Positions 1 through 9,179 of a stretch of 64,000 bases of DNA are shown in pieces; positions within the stretch are counted from its first letter, which is position 1, and the number at the start of each line of letters is the position of its first letter. Position numbers and translations under genes: made by a program. The notes beneath the pieces are model-generated. The model saw only the letters and a program-made list of their open reading frames with translations, searched no databases and was not told where the DNA came from. The DNA comes from Lysinibacillus sp. SGAir0095 (GTDB taxonomy: Bacteria > Bacillota > Bacilli > Bacillales_A > Planococcaceae): the NCBI RefSeq assembly GCF_005491425.1, contig NZ_CP028083.1, forward strand, positions 192,001 to 256,000. The letters are read 5' to 3'.

Positions 1-950
1 AAGAACAAAAATATATTCCAACTACCGAAGAACTGGTTTTTGGAGCAAGGGTTGCCTGGAGAAATAGTAATCGTTGTATTGGGAGGCTATTTTGGAACTC
101 GTTACAGGTGTTTGATGAACGTCAAGTAGAGACTGAGGAGGAAGTTTATAAAGCGCTTCTTCGGCATATTGAATTCGCAACAAATGGCGGGAAAATTCGT
201 CCGACGATTACAATTTTCAAGCCAAACTCCATAAGAATATGGAACTATCAATTAATTCGATACGCGGGATATGAAACGGAAGAGGGAATCATTGGTGATT
301 CAGATTCCATTGAACTTACAAGAATATGTGAGGAACTAGGATGGAAAGGTGAGAGAACACCCTTTGATATATTACCGTTCGTTATCCAAATTGGCTCGAA
401 CAAACCTGCTCTATTTGAAATTCCAAAAAAATACGTATTGGAAGTGGCTATCCGTCACCCGCAATACGAAGAATTAGCCCAGTTGAATTTAAAGTGGTAT
501 GCAGTTCCAATGGTTTCAAATATGAAACTTAGTGTAGGCGGCATTGAATTCAATGCGGCGCCATTCAATGGCTGGTATATGGGGACAGAAATAGGAGCAC
601 GCAATCTAGCAGATGTAAACCGTTATAATTTATTGCCAACAGTGGCAAGAATAATGGGCCTTGAAACAAAATCGAATATTTCTCTCTGGAAGGATCGAGC
701 CCTAGTTGAATTGAATCTTGCAGTACTTCATTCTTTTAAAGAGGATGGGGTCAGTATAGTCGATCATCATACAGCAGCACAGCAGTTTAAGTTATTTGAA
801 CAACAAGAGGTTGAGGCGAATCGTCAAGTAACGGGAAATTGGTCGTGGTTGATTCCGCCGGTTTCGCCTGCGACTACGCATATCTTTCATAAACCGATCG
901 AAAATCTTATAAAAAAACCAAACTACTTCTATCAAAAAAATCCCTTTTAA
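1..950 (+). CDS. nos: Nitric oxide synthase oxygenase, 5' end outside window
   Basis: Haem enzyme that converts L-arginine to citrulline and NO in the cytoplasm; bacterial forms lack a fused reductase and use separate electron donors. The frame is already open at base 3 and runs through the first possible internal start (GTG at 108). The first visible residues include the haem-thiolate motif [10 protein letters not shown], with the Cys codon at 75-77, so the true start lies upstream of the window. The arginine-pocket segment [14 protein letters not shown] and the C-terminal GNWSWLIPP are typical of the family. About 315 residues are visible; Bacillus enzymes have about 360, so roughly 40 N-terminal residues are missing. 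A bidirectional terminator follows, so the gene ends its transcript here. Confidence 0.95.
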   Translation, partial: EQKYIPTTEELVFGARVAWRNSNRCIGRLFWNSLQVFDERQVETEEEVYKALLRHIEFATNGGKIRPTITIFKPNSIRIWNYQLIRYAGYETEEGIIGDSDSIELTRICEELGWKGERTPFDILPFVIQIGSNKPALFEIPKKYVLEVAIRHPQYEELAQLNLKWYAVPMVSNMKLSVGGIEFNAAPFNGWYMGTEIGARNLADVNRYNLLPTVARIMGLETKSNISLWKDRALVELNLAVLHSFKEDGVSIVDHHTAAQQFKLFEQQEVEANRQVTGNWSWLIPPVSPATTHIFHKPIENLIKKPNYFYQKNPF

Positions 951-955
951 ATAAA

Positions 956-998
956 GAAAAGGAGCCCATCCTCATCCAGGATGAAAGAGCTCCTTTTC
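956..998. terminator. Bidirectional terminator between nos and the Mrr-like gene
   Basis: Inverted repeat GAAAAGGAGC/GCTCCTTTTC with T-rich sequence on both sides; it can end the converging genes on either strand. Confidence 0.75.
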
Positions 999-1023
999 TC
1001 GTTTTAACCAGTTAAATTACATA

Positions 1024-1581
1024 CTATCGTTTCTTTAAGATCATCTCGATTAATTCTTCGCGGTCGATTAAATAGACATCGTTTGACTCGGCCAGTTTTT
1101 CGGCTTGCTTTGTGAAATAGCTGTTTGTCACAACCCATCCTTGCGTGGCTTCGTACATTTTCAAAGCACCGATAATTTCTTGAACGGCTTTAACTCCAAC
1201 ATTTCCGGAATAGCGTTTTGCTTGAACAGCAATAATATCGTCACGATCCTCCAGTATTAAATCGGCTCCGTAATCTCCGGAAGCCTTGGTGTAGGAAACA
1301 TGATAGCCGCGTTTATTAAAAAGATGCCCTAGAAATTCCTCAAATTCTTCGCCTGTCATCTCATCAATCTCTCTAATGCCGGCTCTTCTTAATCGAGCAG
1401 ATCCTCTTGTACTTAGCCAAATTTTAAAGATGATGAGCAGGATTAGGAAAACAACCATTGCTCCGATGGCACCATTCATTGTCTCGGTATAATGCCAGCC
1501 CACATATCCAACGGCAAGTAAGCCAAGTATAGGAATTAACCGAATACGTGATTTCTTTTTTTCTTTATTCTTTCCCAACAA
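1024..1581 (-). CDS. Membrane-anchored Mrr-like (restriction endonuclease type IV fold) protein
   Basis: A 185-residue protein with two hydrophobic segments near residues 14-30 and 38-55, followed by a cytoplasmic Mrr-type nuclease domain. The PD-(D/E)xK core is visible as D107 in GADLIL and Q120-A121-K122 in AVQAKRY, the usual pattern of the Mrr_cat/restriction endonuclease-like family. No methyltransferase or specificity gene is adjacent, so it is not a classical restriction-modification pair. Members of this membrane-bound subgroup are widespread in Firmicutes and their substrate is unknown. Converges on nos across a shared terminator. Nuclease fold is confident; the biological role is not. 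Confidence 0.8.
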   Translation of the reverse strand: MLGKNKEKKKSRIRLIPILGLLAVGYVGWHYTETMNGAIGAMVVFLILLIIFKIWLSTRGSARLRRAGIREIDEMTGEEFEEFLGHLFNKRGYHVSYTKASGDYGADLILEDRDDIIAVQAKRYSGNVGVKAVQEIIGALKMYEATQGWVVTNSYFTKQAEKLAESNDVYLIDREELIEMILKKR

Positions 1582-1658
1582 GGTAACCCCTTTAACTACA
1601 ATTTATATTATTGTAACACAAAAAGGGTACATACGTTTGCTTTTGTATCTTCGTTCCT

Positions 1659-2873
1659 TTATAAATAGCGATCCTTTGCACTAATGAATGCTGTAAAGAA
1701 TAAAATTACTGCTGCAATGATAAATAGAACATTCGGTGAGTTCCAGCTACCTGTTGCATCATGCAAAAATCCAAATAATACGGGTCCTGCTGCAGCGAGC
1801 AAATAACCTATCGATTGAGCAAAACCGGAAATTTGAGCTGCTTCATAGGCCGTTTGAGTGCGTAATGTAAAGAGCATCATGATCACGCCAAAGGATGCCC
1901 CACCCGCCAATCCAATACAAATCATCCAGACAGCTGTAAAATCAGTGAGTCCAAGCATTAATCCGGCAAATCCAATGATATAAAGAATGGTAAACATATA
2001 CACCAAAGGACGTTGCGAGCGTAACTTTTCGGCAATTATCGGAATAAGGAACGTCATCGGGATTTGTGACATTTGCATCACGGAAGTCAACCAACCGGCC
2101 TTATCAGCACTATATCCTTGTGATATTAAGATTTCGGGTAACCAGGAGATGGAACAATAAAATAAAAGTGACTGGAATCCCATTGAAATGGCAATTGCCC
2201 AAGCTAAGGGTTTTTTCCAAATTTTTATTTCTGGCTTATCGACTGTATCACTTGATATCGTGCTCAAATCCACTTTTTCTCCACGAAGTAAAGGAGTCCA
2301 CGTTACTAATGTAATTAACGTTAAAATAACAGAAACTGCAAGAGCACCTTGCCAGCCCCAAGTAGTATTTGTTGCAATTGGATTACTAACGCCAACAGCG
2401 ATTGCGGCTGAAATGTTCATTGATACGGTATAAATGCCGGTTAATAACCCGATACGTAATGGGTATTTTATTTTAAAGAAACTTGGGACTAGGACATTGC
2501 CAAAGGAAATGGCGACCCCAATCAAAAAGGTCCCGAAAATTAACATAGACGTTGTTCCAAGTGAGCGTAAAATAATACCGACTGTTAGTAAGATAATCGA
2601 GTAAAATAAAGTTTTTTCTATGCCGAACCTTCGTGAAATGCGTGGCGCAATAGGTGATACAACGCCAAAGGCAAGTAAAGGTATCGTAGTTAAAAAGCCG
2701 GCAAGGACATTTGAAATCCCGAGTCCATCTCGAATAGAAGAAATAACAGGTCCAACCCCTGTTAACGGCGTTCTAAGTGTACTTGCAAGAAAAATAATTG
2801 CGACGACGAAAATAAGTGCAGAGGATGGAATGTGCAGCCTCTTACTTTTATGAGATGCATTTGTAGTAGTCAT
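1659..2873 (-). CDS. MFS transporter, CynX/NimT (YycB-like) family
   Basis: A 404-residue polytopic membrane protein with about twelve hydrophobic segments. The opening (ASTLRTPLTGVGPVISSIRD) and SYLLAAAGPVLFGFLHD-like C-terminal segment are characteristic of the CynX/NimT group of the major facilitator superfamily, which includes cyanate permease and 2-nitroimidazole exporters. A GGAGGAATAAT sequence places the ATG at 2873. It is monocistronic; the upstream gap holds a separate leader for the next, divergent gene. The substrate cannot be read from sequence. Confidence 0.8.
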   Translation of the reverse strand: MTTTNASHKSKRLHIPSSALIFVVAIIFLASTLRTPLTGVGPVISSIRDGLGISNVLAGFLTTIPLLAFGVVSPIAPRISRRFGIEKTLFYSIILLTVGIILRSLGTTSMLIFGTFLIGVAISFGNVLVPSFFKIKYPLRIGLLTGIYTVSMNISAAIAVGVSNPIATNTTWGWQGALAVSVILTLITLVTWTPLLRGEKVDLSTISSDTVDKPEIKIWKKPLAWAIAISMGFQSLLFYCSISWLPEILISQGYSADKAGWLTSVMQMSQIPMTFLIPIIAEKLRSQRPLVYMFTILYIIGFAGLMLGLTDFTAVWMICIGLAGGASFGVIMMLFTLRTQTAYEAAQISGFAQSIGYLLAAAGPVLFGFLHDATGSWNSPNVLFIIAAVILFFTAFISAKDRYL

Positions 2874-3292
2874 ATTATTCCTCCGTAAATGTATGTGAAA
2901 ATTCTACAAATTAAAAAATAGAATTTTTCATGTTAAACTAATATTTAAACCAACTTCTATCTTACATCTTTATGTGACTTTGGGATAGTGGTGATTTCAA
3001 TAAAATCACATAGGCTTCGATGTATGTACGCCTAGAGCTTAGTTAAAATTGCTCGGGTAAACTTCCATAGAAATACGTATGCAAAGAGATGTTAACATTA
3101 TTCTACAGGACTAGTAATTCCCTGGAAAAAACATTTAACCTGCAAGGCACTCCTTACAAGAGAGTGACTAATTACTGATTAAAGTTAACATACCATCGCA
3201 TTTGTGATGGTATTTATTTTTTTAGGATTTAAGTTTCTGTTGGAAGATTGGACATACTGTAAGTGAGTGTATTTTAAAGGAGATTTTTTTTC
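2874..3292 (+). promoter_or_regulatory. Structured 420-base leader of lysP
   Basis: Gap between the divergent MFS and lysP genes. It holds several inverted repeats (for example TAGGC/GCCTA near 3011-3033) and ends with the terminator-like hairpin at 3191-3223, just before lysP. This is the layout of an attenuated leader, but none of the conserved L-box lysine riboswitch or T-box core sequences can be found. The effector, if any, is unknown. Confidence 0.35.
3191..3223 (+). terminator. Terminator-like hairpin in the lysP leader
   Basis: TACCATC/GATGGTA stem followed by TTTATTTTTTTA, 70 bases before the lysP start. It could be an attenuator or the end of a small upstream transcript. Confidence 0.5.
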
Positions 3293-4750
3293 ATGAGTGA
3301 CAAAAATAGTAAGAAGAATAATCAACCTGAGCTAAAAAGAGGATTGAAAAGTCGTCATATTGCGATGATTTCTCTTGGTGGGACAATCGGGACAGGCTTA
3401 TTTTTAGCTAGCGGTGCGTCCATTGCACAGGCTGGTCCAGGTGGTGCACTAGTTGCATACGCTGTAATCGGGATAATGGTATATTTCCTTATGACAAGTC
3501 TTGGGGAAATGGCTGCTTTCATGCCAACGTCAGGGTCATTTAGTACATATGCAACAAAATTCGTAGACCCTGCTTTTGGATTCGCAATGGGATGGAATTA
3601 TTGGTATAACTGGGCAATTACAATCGCTGCAGAAATTTCAGCTGTTTCACTTATTATGAAATATTGGTTTCCTGATAGCTCCTCTGCTTTATGGACAGTA
3701 TTATTTATAATAGTTGTATTAACCTTTAATCTTTTATCTGTAAGAGCTTATGGGGAAAGTGAATATTGGTTTGCAATGATTAAGGTAATGACGGTCATTG
3801 TATTTATCATCGTTTCGTTCTTAATGATTTTCGGTATTTTAAGAGGTCATGATCCGATTGGATTTGAAAACTTCTTTGTTGGCGATGCGCCGTTTAATGG
3901 AGGATTCCTAGCCATTTTCGGGATTTTCTTAGCAGCAGGGTTTTCGTTCCAAGGGACGGAATTATTAGGAATTACAGCCGGAGAAACAGATGATCCAGGG
4001 AAAAATATCCCTAAAGCGGTTCGCTCTGTATTTTGGAGAATCTTATTATTTTACATTTTAGCGATATTAGCTATAGGCTTACTGATTCCATATACAGATT
4101 CAAGATTGTTATCTGAGGACATAGCGGTATCTCCATTTACATTAGTATTTGATAAATTAGGGATTGCTTTTGCCGCATCGGTTATGAATGCCATTATTTT
4201 AACAGCAATGCTTTCTGCAGGAAACTCGGGACTTTATGCATCATCTCGTATGTTATGGCAGCTAGCGGTTGACGGCAAGGCGCCGAAAGTCTTTGCAAAG
4301 CTTTCTAAACGAGGAATTCCAGTCTATGCATTAATTGCAACTTTAGCTGTTGGATGTCTTGCGTTTTTATCATCCTTCTTCGGTGATGGTGTTGTATACA
4401 TGTGGCTATTAAATGCATCTGGTTTATCTGGATTTATTGCATGGGTTGGGATAGCAATCAGTCACTATCGTTTCCGTAAGGCCTATTTGTTACAAGGGAA
4501 TGATATCAACCTGCTTCCTTATAAAGCAAGATTTTATCCATTCGGGCCATTATTTGCGTTAATCGTCTGTATAATTGTTATTGTTGGACAAAACTACACA
4601 GCATTTTCATTCGGCTCGATTGATTGGTATGGAGTAGCCGTATCTTATATTGGGATTCCTCTCTTTATTGCTTTATGGTTAGGGTATAAAATCAAACATA
4701 AAACGAAAATCGTACCTTTAGAAGAGTGCGATATTGAAACACATAGATAA
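3293..4750 (+). CDS. lysP: Lysine-specific permease LysP (APC superfamily)
   Basis: A 485-residue, 12-helix amino acid permease. The N-terminal block (LGGTIGTGLFLASGASIAQA and MTSLGEMAAFMPTSGSF, then GFAMGWNYWYNWAITIA) follows E. coli LysP closely through the substrate-binding unwound helix 1 (GGTIGTG). It should import L-lysine by proton symport, though related arginine or histidine permeases of the AAT family cannot be fully excluded. The start follows GGAGATTTTTTTTC. It stands alone and is closed by a strong terminator; the hairpin in its leader suggests control by transcription termination. Confidence 0.85.
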   Translation: MSDKNSKKNNQPELKRGLKSRHIAMISLGGTIGTGLFLASGASIAQAGPGGALVAYAVIGIMVYFLMTSLGEMAAFMPTSGSFSTYATKFVDPAFGFAMGWNYWYNWAITIAAEISAVSLIMKYWFPDSSSALWTVLFIIVVLTFNLLSVRAYGESEYWFAMIKVMTVIVFIIVSFLMIFGILRGHDPIGFENFFVGDAPFNGGFLAIFGIFLAAGFSFQGTELLGITAGETDDPGKNIPKAVRSVFWRILLFYILAILAIGLLIPYTDSRLLSEDIAVSPFTLVFDKLGIAFAASVMNAIILTAMLSAGNSGLYASSRMLWQLAVDGKAPKVFAKLSKRGIPVYALIATLAVGCLAFLSSFFGDGVVYMWLLNASGLSGFIAWVGIAISHYRFRKAYLLQGNDINLLPYKARFYPFGPLFALIVCIIVIVGQNYTAFSFGSIDWYGVAVSYIGIPLFIALWLGYKIKHKTKIVPLEECDIETHR

Positions 4751-4756
4751 AATTTT

Positions 4757-4801
4757 AAATCGGTAAAAATTCAACATGATGAATTTTACCGATTTTTTTA
4801 T
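4757..4801 (+). terminator. Terminator of lysP
   Basis: AAATCGGTAAAA...TTTTACCGATTT stem followed by a T-run. Confidence 0.85.
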
Positions 4802-4869
4802 TTTCGAAAGATGTCCTTGCTATAATGGACATAGTATATTAAGTACGAGAGATAAAGGGAGTAGAGAAT

Positions 4870-5559
4870 ATGGCAGTTTCAACCGGCTTTTTTAAAAAAA
4901 TCCAGCGATGGACAGTAGATGAACACTCAGGGGAAATCTTATTTTTACCATTTCAAGCAGACGGCAATCCCTATAAATCAAAGGTATTCCTTGTTGGAGC
5001 GAATCCAGAGCCATTGTTGCAAGTCGATGCATCGGACATTCAAATTTTAGCCGAAACATTGGTGGATTCCGCTTTATTTAGTGATTTATTTCGAGACGAA
5101 ATTGCTGAAGCATCGAGAGAATATAAGGGTTCACAGAACTTTGCATCGTGGTTAAAAGGAAGATTAAATGAACAAGTTGTCCTCACTAGTATTAATCTTC
5201 TTAATTTGGAAAGTAATGAAGTAAAGCAATTAAAAAAAGAAAGCGATCCGTTATATTTAGAGGGCTTCGACAAGTTTATTGAAGTGCTCAATGAATTCGA
5301 GCCAGAATATTTAATCATCCAAGGTTCGACAGCATATAAACTCTTTTTGGAACAATTTAAAGAGCAGTTGTTTGAGAAGAAGGTGGATGATTTGCAAGTG
5401 TCCGTACAGATTTTGGAACAAAGTGGGATAATTGCGAAATTACAGCTAAACAATGGCGAAAATGTGAACATACTAGTTTGTAGAAGTATGGGTGCCTTTG
5501 GTAAAGAAGGGAAAACCTTTGGAGGATTTAAAGAAAAACTACTACAGTTATTGCAATAA
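4870..5559 (+). CDS. Hypothetical protein, possible uracil-DNA-glycosylase-like fold
   Basis: A 229-residue soluble protein without signal peptide or membrane segment, with an AAAGGGAG site before the ATG. I do not recognise an assigned family. The order of motifs VFLVGANPEP (residues ~40), VLTSINLLNLE, EYLIIQGSTAYKLF and a late ILVCRSMGAFG resembles the uracil-DNA-glycosylase superfamily (GxNP near the N terminus, a hydrophobic strand ending in G-x-x-A, a C-terminal strand-loop). The key catalytic residues are not clear, so this is only a fold-level inference. It is monocistronic, between lysP and the xpt leader. Confidence 0.55.
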   Translation: MAVSTGFFKKIQRWTVDEHSGEILFLPFQADGNPYKSKVFLVGANPEPLLQVDASDIQILAETLVDSALFSDLFRDEIAEASREYKGSQNFASWLKGRLNEQVVLTSINLLNLESNEVKQLKKESDPLYLEGFDKFIEVLNEFEPEYLIIQGSTAYKLFLEQFKEQLFEKKVDDLQVSVQILEQSGIIAKLQLNNGENVNILVCRSMGAFGKEGKTFGGFKEKLLQLLQ

Positions 5560-5670
5560 TCCATGGAAATAGGTTTATTATGGTAGAAAATACGAACATT
5601 GACTTCAATATATCATGAATAATTAGCTAATTTCCGAATAATTAGAATCATTTTATTATTTGGTATGTTA

Positions 5671-5699
5671 TTGCAATCAAAACAATCACTGTTTATAAT
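5671..5699 (+). promoter_or_regulatory. SigA-type promoter of xpt-pbuX
   Basis: TTGCAA at 5671-5676 and TATAAT at 5694-5699 with a 17-base spacer, about 55 bases before the guanine aptamer. A near-consensus housekeeping promoter. Confidence 0.8.
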
Positions 5700-5756
5700 G
5701 AGGACATTCTTAACGAAAACTTAACATTTCGCTGTTGATAACAGCTTCTATCTTCA

Positions 5757-5823
5757 CTCATATAATAGCGAGAATATGGCTCGCAAGTTTCTACCGACTT
5801 ACCGTAAATAAGTTGACTATGAG
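5757..5823 (+). promoter_or_regulatory. Purine riboswitch aptamer, guanine class
   Basis: Three-helix G-box aptamer. P1 is CTCATA (5757-5762) with TATGAG (5818-5823); P2 is GCGAG/CTCGC around AATATGG; the joining sequence is GTTTCTACC; P3 is GACTT/AAGTT-like, with the CCGTAAA loop. The base in the final junction (GACTATG) is C rather than U, which in this family selects guanine/hypoxanthine over adenine. It controls the terminator at 5895-5948, so xpt-pbuX should be off when guanine is plentiful. Confidence 0.93.
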
Positions 5824-5880
5824 AGAAACAATGTTTAGAAACGAATGTCTTTATCCAAAGGCTTTTTCGTATTCTATTAA

Positions 5881-6555
<675 letters not shown>

Positions 6556-6596
6556 TAAATAAACATCTCGTAGACCATTAGGAGGATATTGTTCAC

Positions 6597-7898
6597 ATGA
6601 ATAATGTAAAAGCAGCGACACTTGGAATTCAACATTTACTTGCGATGTATGCAGGAGCCATTTTAGTACCATTAATTATCGGTGGTGCTTTAGGGTTCGA
6701 TTCAACGCAAATGACGTATTTAGTAGCAATTGATATTATGATGTGTGGTATTGCAACACTTTTACAAGTAATGAGAGGGAAAGCATTCGGTATTGGTTTG
6801 CCTGTCGTGCTGGGATGTACATTTACAGCGGTAAGTCCAATAATTGCTATCGGTTCTGATAAAGGAATAGGTGCAATTTATGGAGCGATCATTGTTTCTG
6901 GTTTAATCGTTGTTTTAATTTCTGGATTTTTCGGGAAACTAGTTAAGTTCTTCCCACCAATCGTTACTGGATCTGTTGTAACAATCATTGGTATTTCTTT
7001 AATTCCGGTAGCTATTAACAACATGGGTGGAGGACAAGGTGCAGAAGATTTCGGTTCTGCTGTCAATATTTCTTTAGCGATGATTACGCTTGTTTTTATT
7101 CTATTAATCTATCGCTTTACAACAGGATTCACTCGTGCTATTTCGATTTTACTTGGGCTAGTAGTAGGGACGATTATCGCGGCTTTCTTCGGGAAAGTGG
7201 ACTTTTCACCAGTAACGGATGCTTCTTGGTTCCATATGGTTCAACCTTTCTACTTTGGAACGCCAACATTGGATATTGGTGCAATAATTACAATGACATT
7301 AGTTGCAATGGTTTCTTTAGTAGAGTCAACAGGTGTTTATTATGCACTAAGTGACATTACGAAAAAACCAGTAGATTCAAAGGATTTATCTCGTGGATAT
7401 CGTTCTGAAGGTCTAGCTTCTATTATAGGTGGTATTTTTAATGCATTCCCTTATACAACATTCTCTCAAAATGTTGGACTATTAAAAATGACTGGTGTAA
7501 AAGAACGTAAAGTGATCATTATTACAGGTTCGCTATTAGTCCTACTCGGATTCTTACCAAAAGTAGCGGCATTAACAACCATTATTCCAACAGCAGTACT
7601 AGGTGGAGCAATGCTTGCAATGTTCGGTATGGTAGTAACTCAAGGGATTACAATGTTAGCACCTGAAATTATGCGTTCTCCTGAAAATGCAATGATTGCT
7701 GCCATCGCGGTTGGTCTGGGCGCAGGGGTTGTATTTGTTCCAAATATCTTCGCAGTACTGCCAGAGTGGCTTTCAATATTAACTTCTAATGGAATTGTAT
7801 GTGGATCTGTAACGGCAATCGTCTTAAATATTCTATTTAACATGATTGGACCGAAAAAAGTGGATGCGCTACAGCCGCAAATGTTAGAAGCTGAATAA
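6597..7898 (+). CDS. pbuX: Xanthine permease PbuX (NCS2 family)
   Basis: A 433-residue nucleobase:cation symporter that imports xanthine for Xpt. Family signs are the N-terminal GIQHLLAMYAGAILVPLIIG, the conserved FGIGLPVVLGCTF segment and the SLVESTGVYYALSDIT segment around residue 240, whose acidic residue takes part in substrate and ion binding. AGGAGGATATTGTTCAC precedes the ATG. It is co-transcribed with xpt and shares the riboswitch; the operon ends at a strong bidirectional terminator. Confidence 0.95.
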   Translation: MNNVKAATLGIQHLLAMYAGAILVPLIIGGALGFDSTQMTYLVAIDIMMCGIATLLQVMRGKAFGIGLPVVLGCTFTAVSPIIAIGSDKGIGAIYGAIIVSGLIVVLISGFFGKLVKFFPPIVTGSVVTIIGISLIPVAINNMGGGQGAEDFGSAVNISLAMITLVFILLIYRFTTGFTRAISILLGLVVGTIIAAFFGKVDFSPVTDASWFHMVQPFYFGTPTLDIGAIITMTLVAMVSLVESTGVYYALSDITKKPVDSKDLSRGYRSEGLASIIGGIFNAFPYTTFSQNVGLLKMTGVKERKVIIITGSLLVLLGFLPKVAALTTIIPTAVLGGAMLAMFGMVVTQGITMLAPEIMRSPENAMIAAIAVGLGAGVVFVPNIFAVLPEWLSILTSNGIVCGSVTAIVLNILFNMIGPKKVDALQPQMLEAE

Positions 7899-7906
7899 AA
7901 TTTAGC

Positions 7907-7954
7907 GGGGAAATCTCAAGGGTCATTCGTGACATCTCGAGATTTCCCCTTTTT
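7907..7954. terminator. Terminator between pbuX and the sugar kinase
   Basis: GGGGAAATCTC/GAGATTTCCCC stem followed by TTTTT; serves the converging genes. Confidence 0.9.
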
Positions 7955-8903
7955 AAATCCCTTGTACTTCCTCCAAATTCGGTAATGCATCAATGGCACC
8001 AATCTTCTCACACACCTTCGCGGCAACTTTGTTACTAAAGTGAACGATTTCTTGCCAATCCGAAAAGCTTAATGAAAGGGGAGCCTCAAATTTAGCCAAT
8101 TGATATAAGGTTGCTCCTACAAATGCATCGCCTGCTCCTGTTGTATCTACCACTTGAATTGAAATACTAGGGATAACGGTTGTTTCTCCTTTGTAAGAAA
8201 GGAATGTCCCATCTTTTCCAAGTGTAACAGCAATACATTTTGCACCAAGGGAGTGTAGCGCGGATACAGCCTTTGTCATATCAACTTCATTTGTTAATAA
8301 TAGAAGTTCTTCATCACTCACTTTTAAAAAATCACATTTTGCAATCAATTCTCGGGCCAGGTTTACAAACTGCGCTTCTTGACCCTTCCATAAATCAGAC
8401 CGGAAATTTGGATCAAAGGAAATATAGCAAGGGTTGTCTTTAGCTGCATCAAGTAATCTACTGTAAGTCTCTTGCAATGTGCCTGGGAGTAGGGCGGTCG
8501 CAGAGCCAAAATGAACGAGCTTCATCGTATTAAATATATGGTGTGGTACTTCTTCAATCGACAAAAAGGCATCTGCTCCCCGATTGAAAATAAAGTCGCG
8601 CTGACCATCCGCCTGTAATGAAACGAAGGCCAATGTTGTAGGATGCGTAGGATCTTTTAATAAGAAATTTGTATTTACATTCAACTGCACCAACGTATTT
8701 TGGAGAAAATCACCAAAGGAATCATTGCCGACTTTTCCACAAAAATGAGCGTTTCCCCCAAGCTTTGCGATAGCTGCGCAAACATTAGCGGGAGCTCCAC
8801 CCGCTCTCTTCGTAAATGTATGACTATCTACTAAATTAACATTTCGATCCTTACTAAAAAAATCAATTAAAAGTTCGCCGATACAGAAAATTGGCTGATT
8901 CAT
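7953..8903 (-). CDS. PfkB-family carbohydrate kinase, probable fructokinase
   Basis: A 316-residue ribokinase-fold kinase. The N-terminal signature GGAPANVCAAIAKLGG (near residue 35) and the C-terminal signature DTTGAGDAFVGA, containing the catalytic Asp and anion hole, are both intact. The opening FCIGELLIDF and the RGADAFLS segment are closest to fructokinases (ScrK type), which phosphorylate fructose with ATP. No transporter, invertase or regulator lies next to it, so the substrate is uncertain. A perfect palindrome at 9022-9035 upstream could be a sugar-repressor operator. Confidence 0.8.
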   Translation of the reverse strand: MNQPIFCIGELLIDFFSKDRNVNLVDSHTFTKRAGGAPANVCAAIAKLGGNAHFCGKVGNDSFGDFLQNTLVQLNVNTNFLLKDPTHPTTLAFVSLQADGQRDFIFNRGADAFLSIEEVPHHIFNTMKLVHFGSATALLPGTLQETYSRLLDAAKDNPCYISFDPNFRSDLWKGQEAQFVNLARELIAKCDFLKVSDEELLLLTNEVDMTKAVSALHSLGAKCIAVTLGKDGTFLSYKGETTVIPSISIQVVDTTGAGDAFVGATLYQLAKFEAPLSLSFSDWQEIVHFSNKVAAKVCEKIGAIDALPNLEEVQGI

Positions 8904-9021
8904 TGAACAAATTCCTTTCTAAATACGAGAGTTTAGTTTCATTATAAAGCTCTTGTTGTAAAAGTGAAGGTAAAAAGGGTCTCATAGCAAAAAACTTACG
9001 AGACTCATTTTATAAGGGGGA

Positions 9022-9035
9022 TGAAACGCGTTTCA
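9022..9035 (-). promoter_or_regulatory. Perfect 14-bp palindrome upstream of the sugar kinase
   Basis: TGAAACGCGTTTCA, a LacI-family-like operator shape, about 120 bases before the kinase start. A related half-site (GATGCGTTTCAT) lies at 9054-9065. The repressor is not in the window. Confidence 0.4.
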
Positions 9036-9125
9036 GAGTAAAAAGCCAATCGAGATGCGTTTCATAGTTAAATTCATGCACAAATGCAGTTCATCGCCTC
9101 ATGTTACCGCAACAGATTCCCCATA

Positions 9126-9166
9126 CAAAAAACCAGGCAGAAAACCATAAAAGCTTTCTGCCTGGT
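9126..9166 (-). terminator. Terminator of fumC
   Basis: ACCAGGCAGAAA with its complement; on the minus strand it is followed by TTTTTT. Confidence 0.85.
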
Positions 9167-9179
9167 CAGCTCCAAAAGC

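Noticed and set aside
1024..1581. Restriction-modification system
   Set aside because: Only an Mrr-like nuclease domain is present; no methyltransferase or specificity subunit in the window.
2874..3292. Lysine (L-box) riboswitch or T-box before lysP
   Set aside because: The conserved AGAGGTGC, CGCCGAAG and GGCTGTC blocks of the L-box and the GGTGGNACCGCG block of the T-box are absent.
5040..5564. 174-codon open frame on the minus strand
   Set aside because: Antisense shadow of the gene at 4870-5559; Cys/Ser-rich composition and no ribosome site.
9022..9035. CcpA cre site
   Set aside because: The centre is ACGCGT instead of the required (A/G)CG offset of the cre consensus; three core positions do not match.
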